Positions 43,827-51,367 of a stretch of 53,095 nt of DNA are shown here, one piece after another; position 1 is the first letter of the stretch; each line of letters starts with the position of its first letter. The notes under the pieces were generated by a model. It worked only from the letters and a program-made list of their open reading frames with translations, searched no databases and was not told the DNA's origin. This DNA is from Compostibacillus humi. Lineage in GTDB: Bacteria; Bacillota; Bacilli; Bacillales; Amphibacillaceae. The DNA is taken from contig NZ_BMEV01000016.1 of NCBI RefSeq assembly GCF_014637175.1, forward strand, positions 1-53,095, read 5' to 3'. The position numbers were made by a program, and so were the translations under genes.

Positions 43827-44933
43827 ATGAAAAAAGTGATGCTTTTTGCAGCAGCGATTTTCTTTTGTCTATTTTTAGCTGCTTGCGGAAACGAAGAATC
43901 AGAGAGTGCTTCAACGGAGGGCTCGGATACGAATGAAGCAGCGGACAGCAGTTCAGAGAGCGCGGACTCCGGTGATGCAACAGAAAATAAGTCGATTGAG
44001 AAATTATCCATTGGATTTGTTCCATCTCGTGAGCCGGAAGAGATTATTACGGCTACAGAACCATTAAAAGATTTGCTGAAAGAGGAATTAGCAGAGTTAG
44101 GCTATGATGTAGGAGAAATTGATATTACAGTAGGTACGAATTATGAAGCAGTCGGGGAAGCTTTATCAGCAGGAACGACGGATGTCGGGTTTATTCCTGG
44201 TGGTACATATGTATTGTATGACGACGGAGCGGAAGTCATTTTAACAGCAACTCGTGCAGGTTTAAGCACGGATTCAGATGATCCGGCAGAATGGAATAAA
44301 AATGAGCCGATTGAAGCAGCGGATGAACAAACGACGTCTTACCGTGCATTAATCATTGCCGGTCCTTCTGAAAAAGGACAAGAGCTGGCAGAGAAAGTGA
44401 ATAATGGCGAAGAATTGACATTTGAAGATTTAGACAGTGCGACTTGGAATGTGATGTCATCCTCTTCTCCGGCAGGATATATTTATCCGGCTTTATGGTT
44501 AAAAGAGAATTATGATAAAACGATTACGGACTTATCCCAAGCAGTCCAAACGGATTCATACGGAAGTGCGTTTGCCCGTTTAGCTTCCGGACAAACAGAT
44601 GTATTAGTTACGTATGCCGATGCACGCCGTGATTTTGAAGATACGTGGACGTCAGAATACGGCCGTGAAGCGGACATTTGGGAAGAAACAGATGTAATTG
44701 GTGTAACACCGCCTATTTATAACGATACGATCAGTGTCAGCAAAAACTCTGAAATTATGGATGAAGGTTTAAAAGAAGCGTTACAACAAGCGTTCATTAA
44801 TATTGGAGAATCGGAAGAAGGAAAAGAAGTCATTTCCATCTACAACCATGATGGATATCAGGAAGCAACAGATTCCGATTATGATAATGAACGAAAAGCA
44901 CAAGAGTTAGTTCAGGAAATCGGTGGAAATTAA
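43827..44933 (+). CDS. phnD: Phosphonate/phosphite ABC transporter substrate-binding lipoprotein PhnD
   Basis: The 368-residue lipoprotein has signal peptide 1-19 with lipobox LAAC (Cys20), then a Ser/Glu-rich linker to about residue 55. The PhnD-type solute-binding domain follows (IGFVPSREPEEIITATEPL, VGTNYEAVGEALSAGTTDVGF, FARLASGQTDVLVTYADARRDF). It captures phosphonate, phosphite or hypophosphite outside the membrane. ATG 43827 follows agggggag; an earlier in-frame start at 43788 would spoil the signal peptide. First gene of phnDCEE under a PHO box. The exact oxyanion cannot be told by eye. Confidence 0.93.
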   Translation: MKKVMLFAAAIFFCLFLAACGNEESESASTEGSDTNEAADSSSESADSGDATENKSIEKLSIGFVPSREPEEIITATEPLKDLLKEELAELGYDVGEIDITVGTNYEAVGEALSAGTTDVGFIPGGTYVLYDDGAEVILTATRAGLSTDSDDPAEWNKNEPIEAADEQTTSYRALIIAGPSEKGQELAEKVNNGEELTFEDLDSATWNVMSSSSPAGYIYPALWLKENYDKTITDLSQAVQTDSYGSAFARLASGQTDVLVTYADARRDFEDTWTSEYGREADIWEETDVIGVTPPIYNDTISVSKNSEIMDEGLKEALQQAFINIGESEEGKEVISIYNHDGYQEATDSDYDNERKAQELVQEIGGN

Positions 44934-45014
44934 GAGCATATTTTTTACTAGACTAATAGAAAAATGAGACCGCACAAACGGCTCTCATTTTTCTTGCTAG
45001 ATTGGAGTATTGGC

Positions 45015-45803
45015 ATGATTGAGTTTAAACAAGTTCAAAAAAAATATCCGAATGGATTACTGGCATTAAAAGATATCGACCTGGAAATCAAACAGGGAGA
45101 ATTTGTCGCCGTTATTGGGCGTTCTGGTGCAGGGAAGTCCACCTTATTGCGCTGCATCAACCGCATGCATAATATTACAAGCGGTTCGTTGACAGTAGAC
45201 GGGGTAGAAATAAGCACGTTAAAAGGGAAAGAGATTCGCAAACTGCGCCGCAATATCGGGATGATTTTCCAGTCGTTTAACTTGGTGACACGCATTTCGG
45301 TGTTGAAAAACGTACTGGTCGGATTTGTACCCGATATGCCTGTCTGGAGAAAGATCCTCGGTGTGTTTACGGAAGAAGAAAAAAAGCAGGCATTGATGGC
45401 TATTGATCAAGTTGGCATTTTAGACAAAGCATACACAAGGGTGGATCAATTGTCCGGCGGGCAGCAGCAGCGGGTGGCTTTAGCAAGAACGCTGGCACAA
45501 CATCCGAAAATTATTTTAGCGGATGAACCCGTAGCGTCACTTGACCCGGTGACCGCAAAACAAGTGATGGACGATTTCCGGCGCATTAATCAGGAACTCG
45601 GGATGACGGTTGTGATGAATATTCACCATGTGGAAATGGCGCTTGCATACGCACACCGGGTGATTGGACTGCGTGACGGGGAGATCGTGTTTGACGGGAA
45701 GTCGGAAGATGTTACAGATGCTGTTTTACATCGGATTTATAAAGGATCCCCGGAACAGCAAGGGGGAAGTGAAGCACATGTTATCGAAGCTGCTACCAAC
45801 TAA
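45015..45803 (+). CDS. phnC: Phosphonate ABC transporter ATP-binding protein PhnC
   Basis: The 262-residue ATPase has Walker [10 protein letters not shown] (residues 35-43), Q-loop FQSFNLV, signature [15 protein letters not shown], Walker [13 protein letters not shown] and H-loop NIHHVE. These are typical of PhnC. ATG 45015 is preceded by ttggag; the longer frame from 44964 lacks homology. It overlaps the first permease gene by 26 bp. Confidence 0.95.
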   Translation: MIEFKQVQKKYPNGLLALKDIDLEIKQGEFVAVIGRSGAGKSTLLRCINRMHNITSGSLTVDGVEISTLKGKEIRKLRRNIGMIFQSFNLVTRISVLKNVLVGFVPDMPVWRKILGVFTEEEKKQALMAIDQVGILDKAYTRVDQLSGGQQQRVALARTLAQHPKIILADEPVASLDPVTAKQVMDDFRRINQELGMTVVMNIHHVEMALAYAHRVIGLRDGEIVFDGKSEDVTDAVLHRIYKGSPEQQGGSEAHVIEAATN

Positions 45804-46593
45804 AAAACTAACGCTCCCAAATGGAAAAATCGTTGTTGAAAAACGGTCGCTGACCCCCTTGATCGTGCTGCTTTTGCTTGGATTTAGTTATATTTCCATT
45901 CAAGTGACCGGGTTTGATTTCGGCATGTTCATCAACCGGATCCGTGAGTTTTTTGTCATCATTCAAGAAATGATCCCGCCGACATGGGAATATTTGCCGC
46001 AGATTTGGCAGCCTTTGATAGATACGATTAAAATGTCAATTCTCGGCTCTTGGTTAGGAGCTGTTTGTGCATTGCCGATCGCGATGCTTGCAGCAAATAA
46101 TATTACGAAAATAAAGTGGATTTCCTCAGCAGTTAAGTTTTTGCTGAGTTTGCTCCGGACCCTGCCGACTTTGATTGTCGCTCTGATTGCCACGTATGTG
46201 TTTGGCTTGGGGACGTTGGCAGGTACGGTAGCCATTTTCTTATTTACGATTGCCTATGTTGGAAAACTATTATACGAACAAATGGAGAATGTCGATATGA
46301 AGGCGTATGAAGCGATGCATTCCATGGGCTTAACAACGATTCAATCGTTTCGTTATGCGATCATGCCGCAAATCTTGCCAAACTACTTATCAACATCCCT
46401 CTTTTGTTTTGAGGGAAATGTGCGGTATGCGGCAATTTTAGGCTATGTCGGAGCCGGCGGCATTGGCTTGTTGCTGAATGAAAACCTTGGCTGGCGAAAT
46501 TATGCCAATGTCGGTATGATTTTGCTTCTATTAGTCATTACCGTTTATGTCATTGAAACGATTAGTGAATATTACCGAAAGAAATTAAAGTAG
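45778..46593 (+). CDS. phnE: Phosphonate ABC transporter permease PhnE (first copy)
   Basis: The 271-residue permease has about six membrane segments and the binding-protein-dependent transport (EAA) loop [25 protein letters not shown] near residue 175. Its C-terminal [18 protein letters not shown] is typical of PhnE. ATG 45778 lies within phnC, after agggggaagtg. Two phnE genes are common in Bacillaceae and presumably form a heterodimer. Confidence 0.94.
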   Translation: MLSKLLPTKKLTLPNGKIVVEKRSLTPLIVLLLLGFSYISIQVTGFDFGMFINRIREFFVIIQEMIPPTWEYLPQIWQPLIDTIKMSILGSWLGAVCALPIAMLAANNITKIKWISSAVKFLLSLLRTLPTLIVALIATYVFGLGTLAGTVAIFLFTIAYVGKLLYEQMENVDMKAYEAMHSMGLTTIQSFRYAIMPQILPNYLSTSLFCFEGNVRYAAILGYVGAGGIGLLLNENLGWRNYANVGMILLLLVITVYVIETISEYYRKKLK

Positions 46594-46604
46594 GAGATTT
46601 TCGA

Positions 46605-47408
46605 ATGAATGATATTGTAAAACAATTGGAGCTTGAGCCATCTTATCGCCTTTCCAGAATCATTACCGTCTTCGTCGTCCTCCTCTTTTTTGGCTGGTCG
46701 ATTTCGGCCATTCAGTTGGACGAAGTGGAGTCGAATGGCTGGACGGTTGCTAAAAATATTTTATTAGGTCTCGTTCAACCGGATACCGAATTGCTGTTTA
46801 ATGTGACAAATGGCGTACCCTATTTACTCCTGGAAACCATCGCCATTGCCTTTTTAGGTACCATTGTCGGCGCAATACTCGCTATTCCACTAGCCTTTTT
46901 GTCTGCTTCGAATATTGTGCCGAAGCCGATTGCTTGGCTCGTGCGCCTTTTGCTGATTTTTATCCGAACCATCCCGGCAATTGTGTACGGGCTGATGTTT
47001 ATCCGTGTAACAGGTCCGGGAGCCTTCGCAGGTGTGCTGACGATGGCACTGACAAGTATTGGCATGCTGTCTAAATTGTATGTTGACGTCATCGAGGACT
47101 TGGACACATCGATTTTGGAGACGATGGAATCGATTGGAAGCAACGTGATGGAAAAAATACGCTTTTGCATCATGCCCCAGCTGTCGGCTTTATTTTTATC
47201 GATTGTCATTTATCGATTTGATATGAACCTGCGTGATGCTGCCGTACTGGGATTGGTTGGCGCAGGCGGGATCGGCGCTCCGCTCATTTTTGCAATGAAT
47301 TCCTATCGTTGGTCGGAAGTAGGTTCCATTTTAATTGGGCTTGTTATCCTGATTTTAGTCGTCGAATACTTTTCCAATAAAATACGGACGAAATTGGTGA
47401 GGGGATAA
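46605..47408 (+). CDS. phnE: Phosphonate ABC transporter permease PhnE (second copy)
   Basis: The 267-residue permease has six predicted membrane segments, the EAA loop ILETMESIGSNVMEKIRFCIMPQ, and GLVGAGGIGAPLIFAMNSYRW near the C-terminus. It starts 11 bp after the first phnE with the Shine-Dalgarno aggag. It completes the importer with PhnD and PhnC. No C-P lyase or phosphonatase gene is present in the cargo. Confidence 0.94.
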   Translation: MNDIVKQLELEPSYRLSRIITVFVVLLFFGWSISAIQLDEVESNGWTVAKNILLGLVQPDTELLFNVTNGVPYLLLETIAIAFLGTIVGAILAIPLAFLSASNIVPKPIAWLVRLLLIFIRTIPAIVYGLMFIRVTGPGAFAGVLTMALTSIGMLSKLYVDVIEDLDTSILETMESIGSNVMEKIRFCIMPQLSALFLSIVIYRFDMNLRDAAVLGLVGAGGIGAPLIFAMNSYRWSEVGSILIGLVILILVVEYFSNKIRTKLVRG

Positions 47409-47481
47409 GCTATTCCTTTTGTTTGTGCTATTATGCTGACTGTTTGATCAAAAAATATGTAATAAATAACGGAGGGTCGTC

Positions 47482-49431
47482 ATGAAAAAAATCCAAGTTA
47501 TTTTATTATCTATTTTATGTCTGTTCATGGTTACATTTATGACGGATGAAGCAGCCTTTGCTGAGAATGCACAAGATCCGGCACCGATATTAATTCCGGA
47601 ACAATCAAACGAAAAAAGCGTATTATTTGATAACAGCCATGGTCAAACATCAGGACAGTCCGATTGGGTTATTGATGGAGCATTTTCCGACTTTGCGGAT
47701 GCTCTTGTGGAAGAAGGGTATACAGTCAAAGAATTTCGCAGCGACGACCCGCTAACCATTCAAGATATCAAAGATTATGATGTGTTTGTTATTCCGGAAG
47801 CAAATATTCCATTTACTGTATCCGAACAAGAAGCCATTGCAACTTATGCTGAGCAAGGCGGTGCCGTATTTTTCATCGCAGACCATTATAATGCGGACCG
47901 CAATTTAAACCGCTGGGATTCCAATGAAATTATGAATGGCTGGCGTCGGGGAGCCTTTGAGGATCCGACCAAAGGAATGTCAGCTGATGAAGCAAAAGCA
48001 CTTCAAGGTGTTGAAAATTCGACGTGGCTAAGCGATGAATTTGGTGTGGAGTTCCGCTATAACGCCATAGATCGTACGGTTGCGAATCAAGTGGTATCCC
48101 CGGACGAATCATTTGGTATTACAGAAGGTGTAAATGAAGTTTCCATTCATGCTGGTTCAACTTTAGCAATTACGGATCCGGAGATCGCGAAAGGAATTGT
48201 CTATTTACCGGACGGGTTGACCGAATCAGCAAATAAATGGGCGCATGCTGTTGACCAAGGTGTCTATGCAGGCGGTGGTGTAGAAGAAGGTCCATTTGTC
48301 GCGATTGGCAAAAAGGGATTGGGTAAATCTGCGTTTATCGGGGACTCCTCTCCGGTTGAAGATGCTACACCTAAATATCTTAACGAAGAAACCGGTAGAC
48401 CGAAAACAACGTATGATGGATTTATTGCACACGACAATGCTAGATTGCTGGTGAATATTGTTCATTGGCTGGCGGAAGACGAAAATTATGATTCCTTCGA
48501 TGAAACGTCGATTACACTGGATGACCCAACTCCACGATTGGAGATGGAAGATCCGCTGCAATCTACGGAACCACAAGAAGAACCTTGGCGTGAACCGAGG
48601 GAAGGATATGTATGGTACGATACATCTACTTTTGCGGATGGGGCGTACGGTTCAGATGTGGATCCTCCGGCACCATTGATTCACTCCATCATTACACCAG
48701 ATGTTTTACCGAACAATGGGGAACCTTTTGAGGTGACGGTTCGTGTAGAAGGACTAGCCCCAAACAGTACTGTCGATGGTTATCGGATTCAAGTGTATGT
48801 AGAAGGCGGTAGATCGATATCACAAGTACAAAACAGTGATGGTTCATGGCCAAATCATTATGGTTATTTTGACATTGGTTCCTTCACGGCGAACAGTGAG
48901 GGGATTGCTGAAAAAACAGTAACCATGCGATTAAATCGTTCAACGACTGCAACAGAAGGATTTATTCGCGTGAAAAACAGCAGCGGGGATAATGTCATCA
49001 CCGAATCGGTAGTCATTGGGGAAGGTTCTGAAACGGAGGACCCTCCTTCTGAAGAAGAACCACCAGCTGATGGCGAAACGCAAGTCATTGAAAACGGCAA
49101 TTACAAACTAATCTTGCCAAAGACCTTGCCGGAGAACGGGGAAGCCTTTCCGGTTCAAGTAGAAATTACAGGATTAGAGCCAGGAACGACGATAAATAAT
49201 GCCCAAATACATGGCGGAAAAAGCATCTCGCAAATACAAAATGCCGATGGCACATGGCCATCCCGGTATGGTTATGGTCATGTAGGCACAGTAACAGCCA
49301 ACAATGACGGCATTGCAACAGGAGAAGTAATGATGCGAATCGATCCTTCAACGACAGCCAAAGAAGCGAATATTCGCTTGCGTTTAGGTTCGGGAAATAA
49401 TGTATTAACGTCAAAAATTCAATTACCATGA
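47482..49431 (+). CDS. Secreted protein with GATase1/GldG-like domain and two C-terminal repeats
   Basis: I do not recognise a named family. The 649-residue protein has a signal peptide (about 1-27). Residues 45-335 look like a GATase1/IFT52-GldG type alpha/beta fold (VLFDNSHGQTSG, YDVFVIPEANIPFTVSEQEAI, EQGGAVFFIADHYNADRNLN). An acidic Pro-rich linker follows. Two Ig-like repeats cover about 399-513 and 536-649, each with SISQ(V/I)QN(S/A)DG(S/T)WP and a TVTANN-like strand, joined by an acidic Glu/Pro hinge. There is no LPXTG or membrane anchor. ATG 47482 has ggagggtcg. It lies 73 bp after phnE with no terminator between, so it may share PHO control and act in extracellular phosphorus scavenging; that is inference. 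Confidence 0.8.
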   Translation: MKKIQVILLSILCLFMVTFMTDEAAFAENAQDPAPILIPEQSNEKSVLFDNSHGQTSGQSDWVIDGAFSDFADALVEEGYTVKEFRSDDPLTIQDIKDYDVFVIPEANIPFTVSEQEAIATYAEQGGAVFFIADHYNADRNLNRWDSNEIMNGWRRGAFEDPTKGMSADEAKALQGVENSTWLSDEFGVEFRYNAIDRTVANQVVSPDESFGITEGVNEVSIHAGSTLAITDPEIAKGIVYLPDGLTESANKWAHAVDQGVYAGGGVEEGPFVAIGKKGLGKSAFIGDSSPVEDATPKYLNEETGRPKTTYDGFIAHDNARLLVNIVHWLAEDENYDSFDETSITLDDPTPRLEMEDPLQSTEPQEEPWREPREGYVWYDTSTFADGAYGSDVDPPAPLIHSIITPDVLPNNGEPFEVTVRVEGLAPNSTVDGYRIQVYVEGGRSISQVQNSDGSWPNHYGYFDIGSFTANSEGIAEKTVTMRLNRSTTATEGFIRVKNSSGDNVITESVVIGEGSETEDPPSEEEPPADGETQVIENGNYKLILPKTLPENGEAFPVQVEITGLEPGTTINNAQIHGGKSISQIQNADGTWPSRYGYGHVGTVTANNDGIATGEVMMRIDPSTTAKEANIRLRLGSGNNVLTSKIQLP

Positions 49432-49450
49432 TAGTATACTGTTAACTTTT

Positions 49451-49486
49451 GCCCCATTCTCCGCTCGAAAAGGATGGGGCTTTTTA
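49451..49486 (+). terminator. Terminator after the secreted protein gene
   Basis: GCCCCAT (49451-49457) pairs with ATGGGGC (49474-49480) and TTTTT follows. It lies 20 bp after the stop. Confidence 0.85.
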
Positions 49487-49580
49487 GTATGTAACTAAAT
49501 AATTGGCTGTGAAAAGATAATGAAAAAATTCTCACCCCGGGAACTGTCCCCTCTATAGATCCCCGGAAAATCGCATATAC

Positions 49581-49757
49581 TTATTCCACTAGAGTAGCTT
49601 GAACAATATAACGATCTGGTGCATACCCGATATAGTCAAATGGGTAACAGGTTGTCAGTGTCAATGTAGGTTCGTCTTTTTGGACAATTACCGTCCGATC
49701 ATCCGCATCGGTAATCCATGTATCGTTGATTTCATATATTCCATTCCCAAAACTTTA
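49581..49757 (-). pseudogene. C-terminal remnant of a class D-like sortase
   Basis: Read on the minus strand from the element junction to a stop at 49581-49583, the frame gives ADDRTVIVQKDEP, then TLTLTTCYPFDYIGYAPDR and YIVQATLVE. This is the C-terminal beta strand region of a sortase with its catalytic Cys (TLTTC). The catalytic Arg position appears replaced by sequence near APDR. The 5' two thirds are missing; the frame breaks off exactly at the third distal box of the transposon end (49753-49761). No start codon or promoter remains. Confidence 0.75.
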
Positions 49758-49872
49758 TTCCAACTTCGAAAAAACCATGAAAAAACAGCCGAAAAAGGCC
49801 CGAAAAACGATCATTTTTGAACCGAAAAACCTTCAAAATAGGGGTTCCGTAGCAAATCTTTATTATGACTGA

Positions 49873-49890
49873 AACGGTGGAATGCGGGTT
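49873..49890 (+). repeat. Conserved block in the distal end of E1
   Basis: AACGGTGGAATGCGGGTT lies between the first and second distal boxes. It recurs at 50217-50234 (one change, T for C) and 51021-51038. It does not resemble the box motif. Confidence 0.7.
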
Positions 49891-49935
49891 GGAGGGGCAG
49901 AAAAAAGCAGGGGTTTATTATGGTTGTACAGAAAG

Positions 49936-50274
49936 TGTCTAACTAATTTAAACATCTCTCAGTAAAAATAAACATTACCGATTCAGATCCGGTTTTCGTG
50001 AAAATAAACATTTCCGATTTCCGGATCTTTTTCATGCCCATCCCTTGTTCTGTCTCGGTTTCCTCGTGTTTCCCTCACTCAACATTCTCGGAGAACTTTA
50101 TTTTAAAACAGAAAAAAAGGTGAAAAAACAGGCATAATAGAGGGAAGAAAGTGCGTGTTTTTGAAAGAAAAAACATCAAAAATGGGGGTTCTGTCGGTAA
50201 TCTTTATTTTAACTCGAACGGTGGAATGTGGGTTTGAGGTGGGTGTTTTCGGTGATGTTAATTTTTAGGGCACA
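49936..50274. mobile_element. Unit E2: 339-bp MITE with Tn7-like ends
   Basis: Starts TGTCTAACT and ends TAGGGCACA. Proximal boxes start at 49945, 49965 and 50001; distal boxes are at 50257-50265, 50202-50210 and 50096-50104. It contains no reading frame of note. A stem AGATCCGG (49985-49992) with CCGGATCT (50021-50028) followed by T residues replaces the usual hairpin. Box spacings match E1 and E3 to within 1-2 bp, although much of the other sequence differs. Confidence 0.75.
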
Positions 50275-50309
50275 GTAATTGTCTAACTAAAATAAAGTCT
50301 TACTAATCA

Positions 50310-50608
50310 TGTAAATATCCACTTTATTTCAGATTGTGAATTTCAAATTATTTCAGATGTATAATCTGTATAAGGTACGTGACACGGCTTGATATGGAGA
50401 GGCGGGTAGCTAGCCTGCCTGGCAAGCCAAAGTCTTTAGACAGCTGGCTTCTTGGCTTGAAACGCATGGCCGCAGAGGCTCCATGTCAAGCCATTCAGGG
50501 TATATTTATACACTTAATACGAGCTTTATACATATATACTTTGTGAAAAATCTGGACTAATTTGAACAAAATGTGCTGCTTTTGGCTGGAATAATGTGCA
50601 TCTTTACA
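50310..50608. mobile_element. About 300-bp element with IS21-like ends inside E3
   Basis: The left end TGTAAATATCCACTTTATTT and the reverse complement of the right end (TGTAAAGATGCACATTATTC) match at most positions. A subterminal repeat TTCAAATTATTTCAG/TTCAAATTAGTCCAG is also shared, as in IS21-family ends. It is flanked by CTAATCA (50303-50309 and 50609-50615), or ACTAATCA if the last A is excluded. No transposase. The core 50386-50492 is closed by the 14-bp stem GGCTTGATATGGAG/CTCCATGTCAAGCC and contains an inner hairpin (50424-50450). Confidence 0.7.
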
Positions 50609-50692
50609 CTAATCAAAATAAACTTTTTCCACCACCAACACCATTTCAGTTAAAATAAACCTTTGCTTTTTTCCAAACAGATTCAATCAAAT

Positions 50693-50726
50693 CTCGGGTT
50701 TTCCTCATTTGGATCCCGAGTTTTTT
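50693..50726 (+). terminator. Terminator hairpin in E3
   Basis: CTCGGG (50693-50698) pairs with CCCGAG (50715-50720), followed by six T. It is homologous to the hairpin of E1, with changes only in the loop. Confidence 0.75.
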
Positions 50727-50803
50727 CATACCTTTTTCAATATCCATTTAGTAGAGTTATGTTCCTAATTTATTGATATCACTGGGTTGATCCCATCTTC
50801 CAA

Positions 50804-50842
50804 CTGATATTAATTCAATAATAAATCAATACTAATCCAATA
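50804..50842 (+). repeat. 11-bp iterons in E3
   Basis: CTGATA (50804), TCAATA (50815 and 50826) and CCAATA (50837) keep the exact 11-bp spacing seen in E1, though the sequence between has changed. Confidence 0.55.
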
Positions 50843-51078
50843 CTTTTATCTCATTTTCTCATCTCTTCTATCTCAGATACTTGACCTGTGATGTGGCAAA
50901 ACTTTATTATAAATATGAAAAAACATGAAAAAACAGCCGAAAAAGGCCCGAAAATCGGTGTTTTTGTAACCGAAAATCCTTAAAAATCAGGGTTCTGTAG
51001 CAAAACTTTATTTTTACTCAAACGGTGGAATGCGGGTTTGAGAGTGGAGAAAAAGCAGAAGTTTATTTTGGATTCACA

Positions 51079-51083
51079 ACAGG
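51079..51083 (+). repeat. Right copy of 5-bp target duplication ACAGG
   Basis: ACAGG follows the ACA terminus of E3 and precedes the TGT of E4. It equals the five bases before E1. Confidence 0.75.
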
Positions 51084-51272
51084 TGTAATCTTAAAAATAA
51101 ATTTATCGTTTTAAAAAATAAATTTTTATTTTGGCCCGGAATTGTTAAGAACCAATTTTATCATTCCAGGGTCTTTTCTTGATCAATTCCTTAATAAATT
51201 AACATTTATATGATTTATTTATAAATTCCATTAAATTCTCAGGTTTTTCTCATCAGGAGCCTGAGTTTTTTC
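51084..51272. mobile_element. Proximal end of a fourth, degenerate unit (E4)
   Basis: TGTAATCTT is followed by AAAATAAAT boxes starting at 51094 and 51115, close to the usual +9 and +29, and by the family hairpin (51238-51265). A third proximal box is not visible. No distal end is recognised downstream, so E4 may be decayed or may carry the TetR/acetyltransferase genes with its distal end outside the window. The 51084-51455 stretch has no gene. Confidence 0.5.
51238..51271 (+). terminator. Terminator hairpin in E4
   Basis: CTCAGG (51238-51243) pairs with CCTGAG (51260-51265), followed by six T. Relative to E1 and E3 both arms change together (CGGG/CCCG to CAGG/CCTG). Confidence 0.75.
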
Positions 51273-51367
51273 TTGTCTATTTATTCATAGATTCCATTGT
51301 ATCTTCATTGCGGCTGTATGTTATAAATTTTCAAATAAGATTTGTTAATGTTTCACTCAGGAAAACT

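Larger units (their letters stand above)
42134..49930. mobile_element. Unit E1: Tn7-like element carrying about 7.2 kb of cargo
   Basis: The proximal end TGTCTAACT has boxes at 42143, 42163 and 42200. The distal end GGTTGTACA has boxes at 49913-49921, 49858-49866 and 49753-49761. A second copy of the third distal box region lies close to the left end at 42451-42515, giving a direct repeat of about 65 bp around the cargo (42516-49752). E1 thus looks like a MITE of about 490 bp, similar to E3, split by captured DNA. Both cargo edge genes (NlpC/P60 and sortase) are cut. Confidence 0.7.
42134..51078. mobile_element. Composite array of Tn7-like non-autonomous elements (E1-E3) at the rlmCD 3' end
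   Basis: Three tandem units share orientation and end structure and are separated by 5-bp spacers (GAAAG 49931-49935, GTAAT 50275-50279). The 8,945-bp whole starts TGT, ends ACA and is flanked by ACAGG on both sides, so it probably inserted as one unit. Ends: proximal boxes AAAATAAAC/G at +9, +29 and +65/66; distal inverted boxes at about -9, -64 and -169. In Tn7 the first TnsB box also starts 9 bp inside the TGT terminus and reads ACAATAAAGTCTTA. The close spacing at the gene-proximal end and loose spacing at the distal end match Tn7 R and L ends. No transposase gene lies inside. Confidence 0.75.
50280..51078. mobile_element. Unit E3: MITE with Tn7-like ends, interrupted by another element
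   Basis: Starts TGTCTAACT and ends GGATTCACA. Proximal boxes start at 50289, 50615 and 50652 (the first two split by the insertion at 50310-50608); distal boxes are at 51061-51069, 51006-51014 and 50902-50910. Without the insertion it is about 493 bp and closely resembles the flanks of E1, including the hairpin and 11-bp iterons. No gene is inside. Confidence 0.75.

Noticed and set aside
49599-49820. 73-codon plus-strand frame
   Set aside because: It runs antisense through the sortase remnant and then into the transposon end, so it is a chance fusion with no ribosome-binding site.
50386-50492. Known riboswitch or T-box in the folded core
   Set aside because: No T-box, SAM, cobalamin or other familiar core motif is visible and no gene follows it; it lies inside a transposable element.
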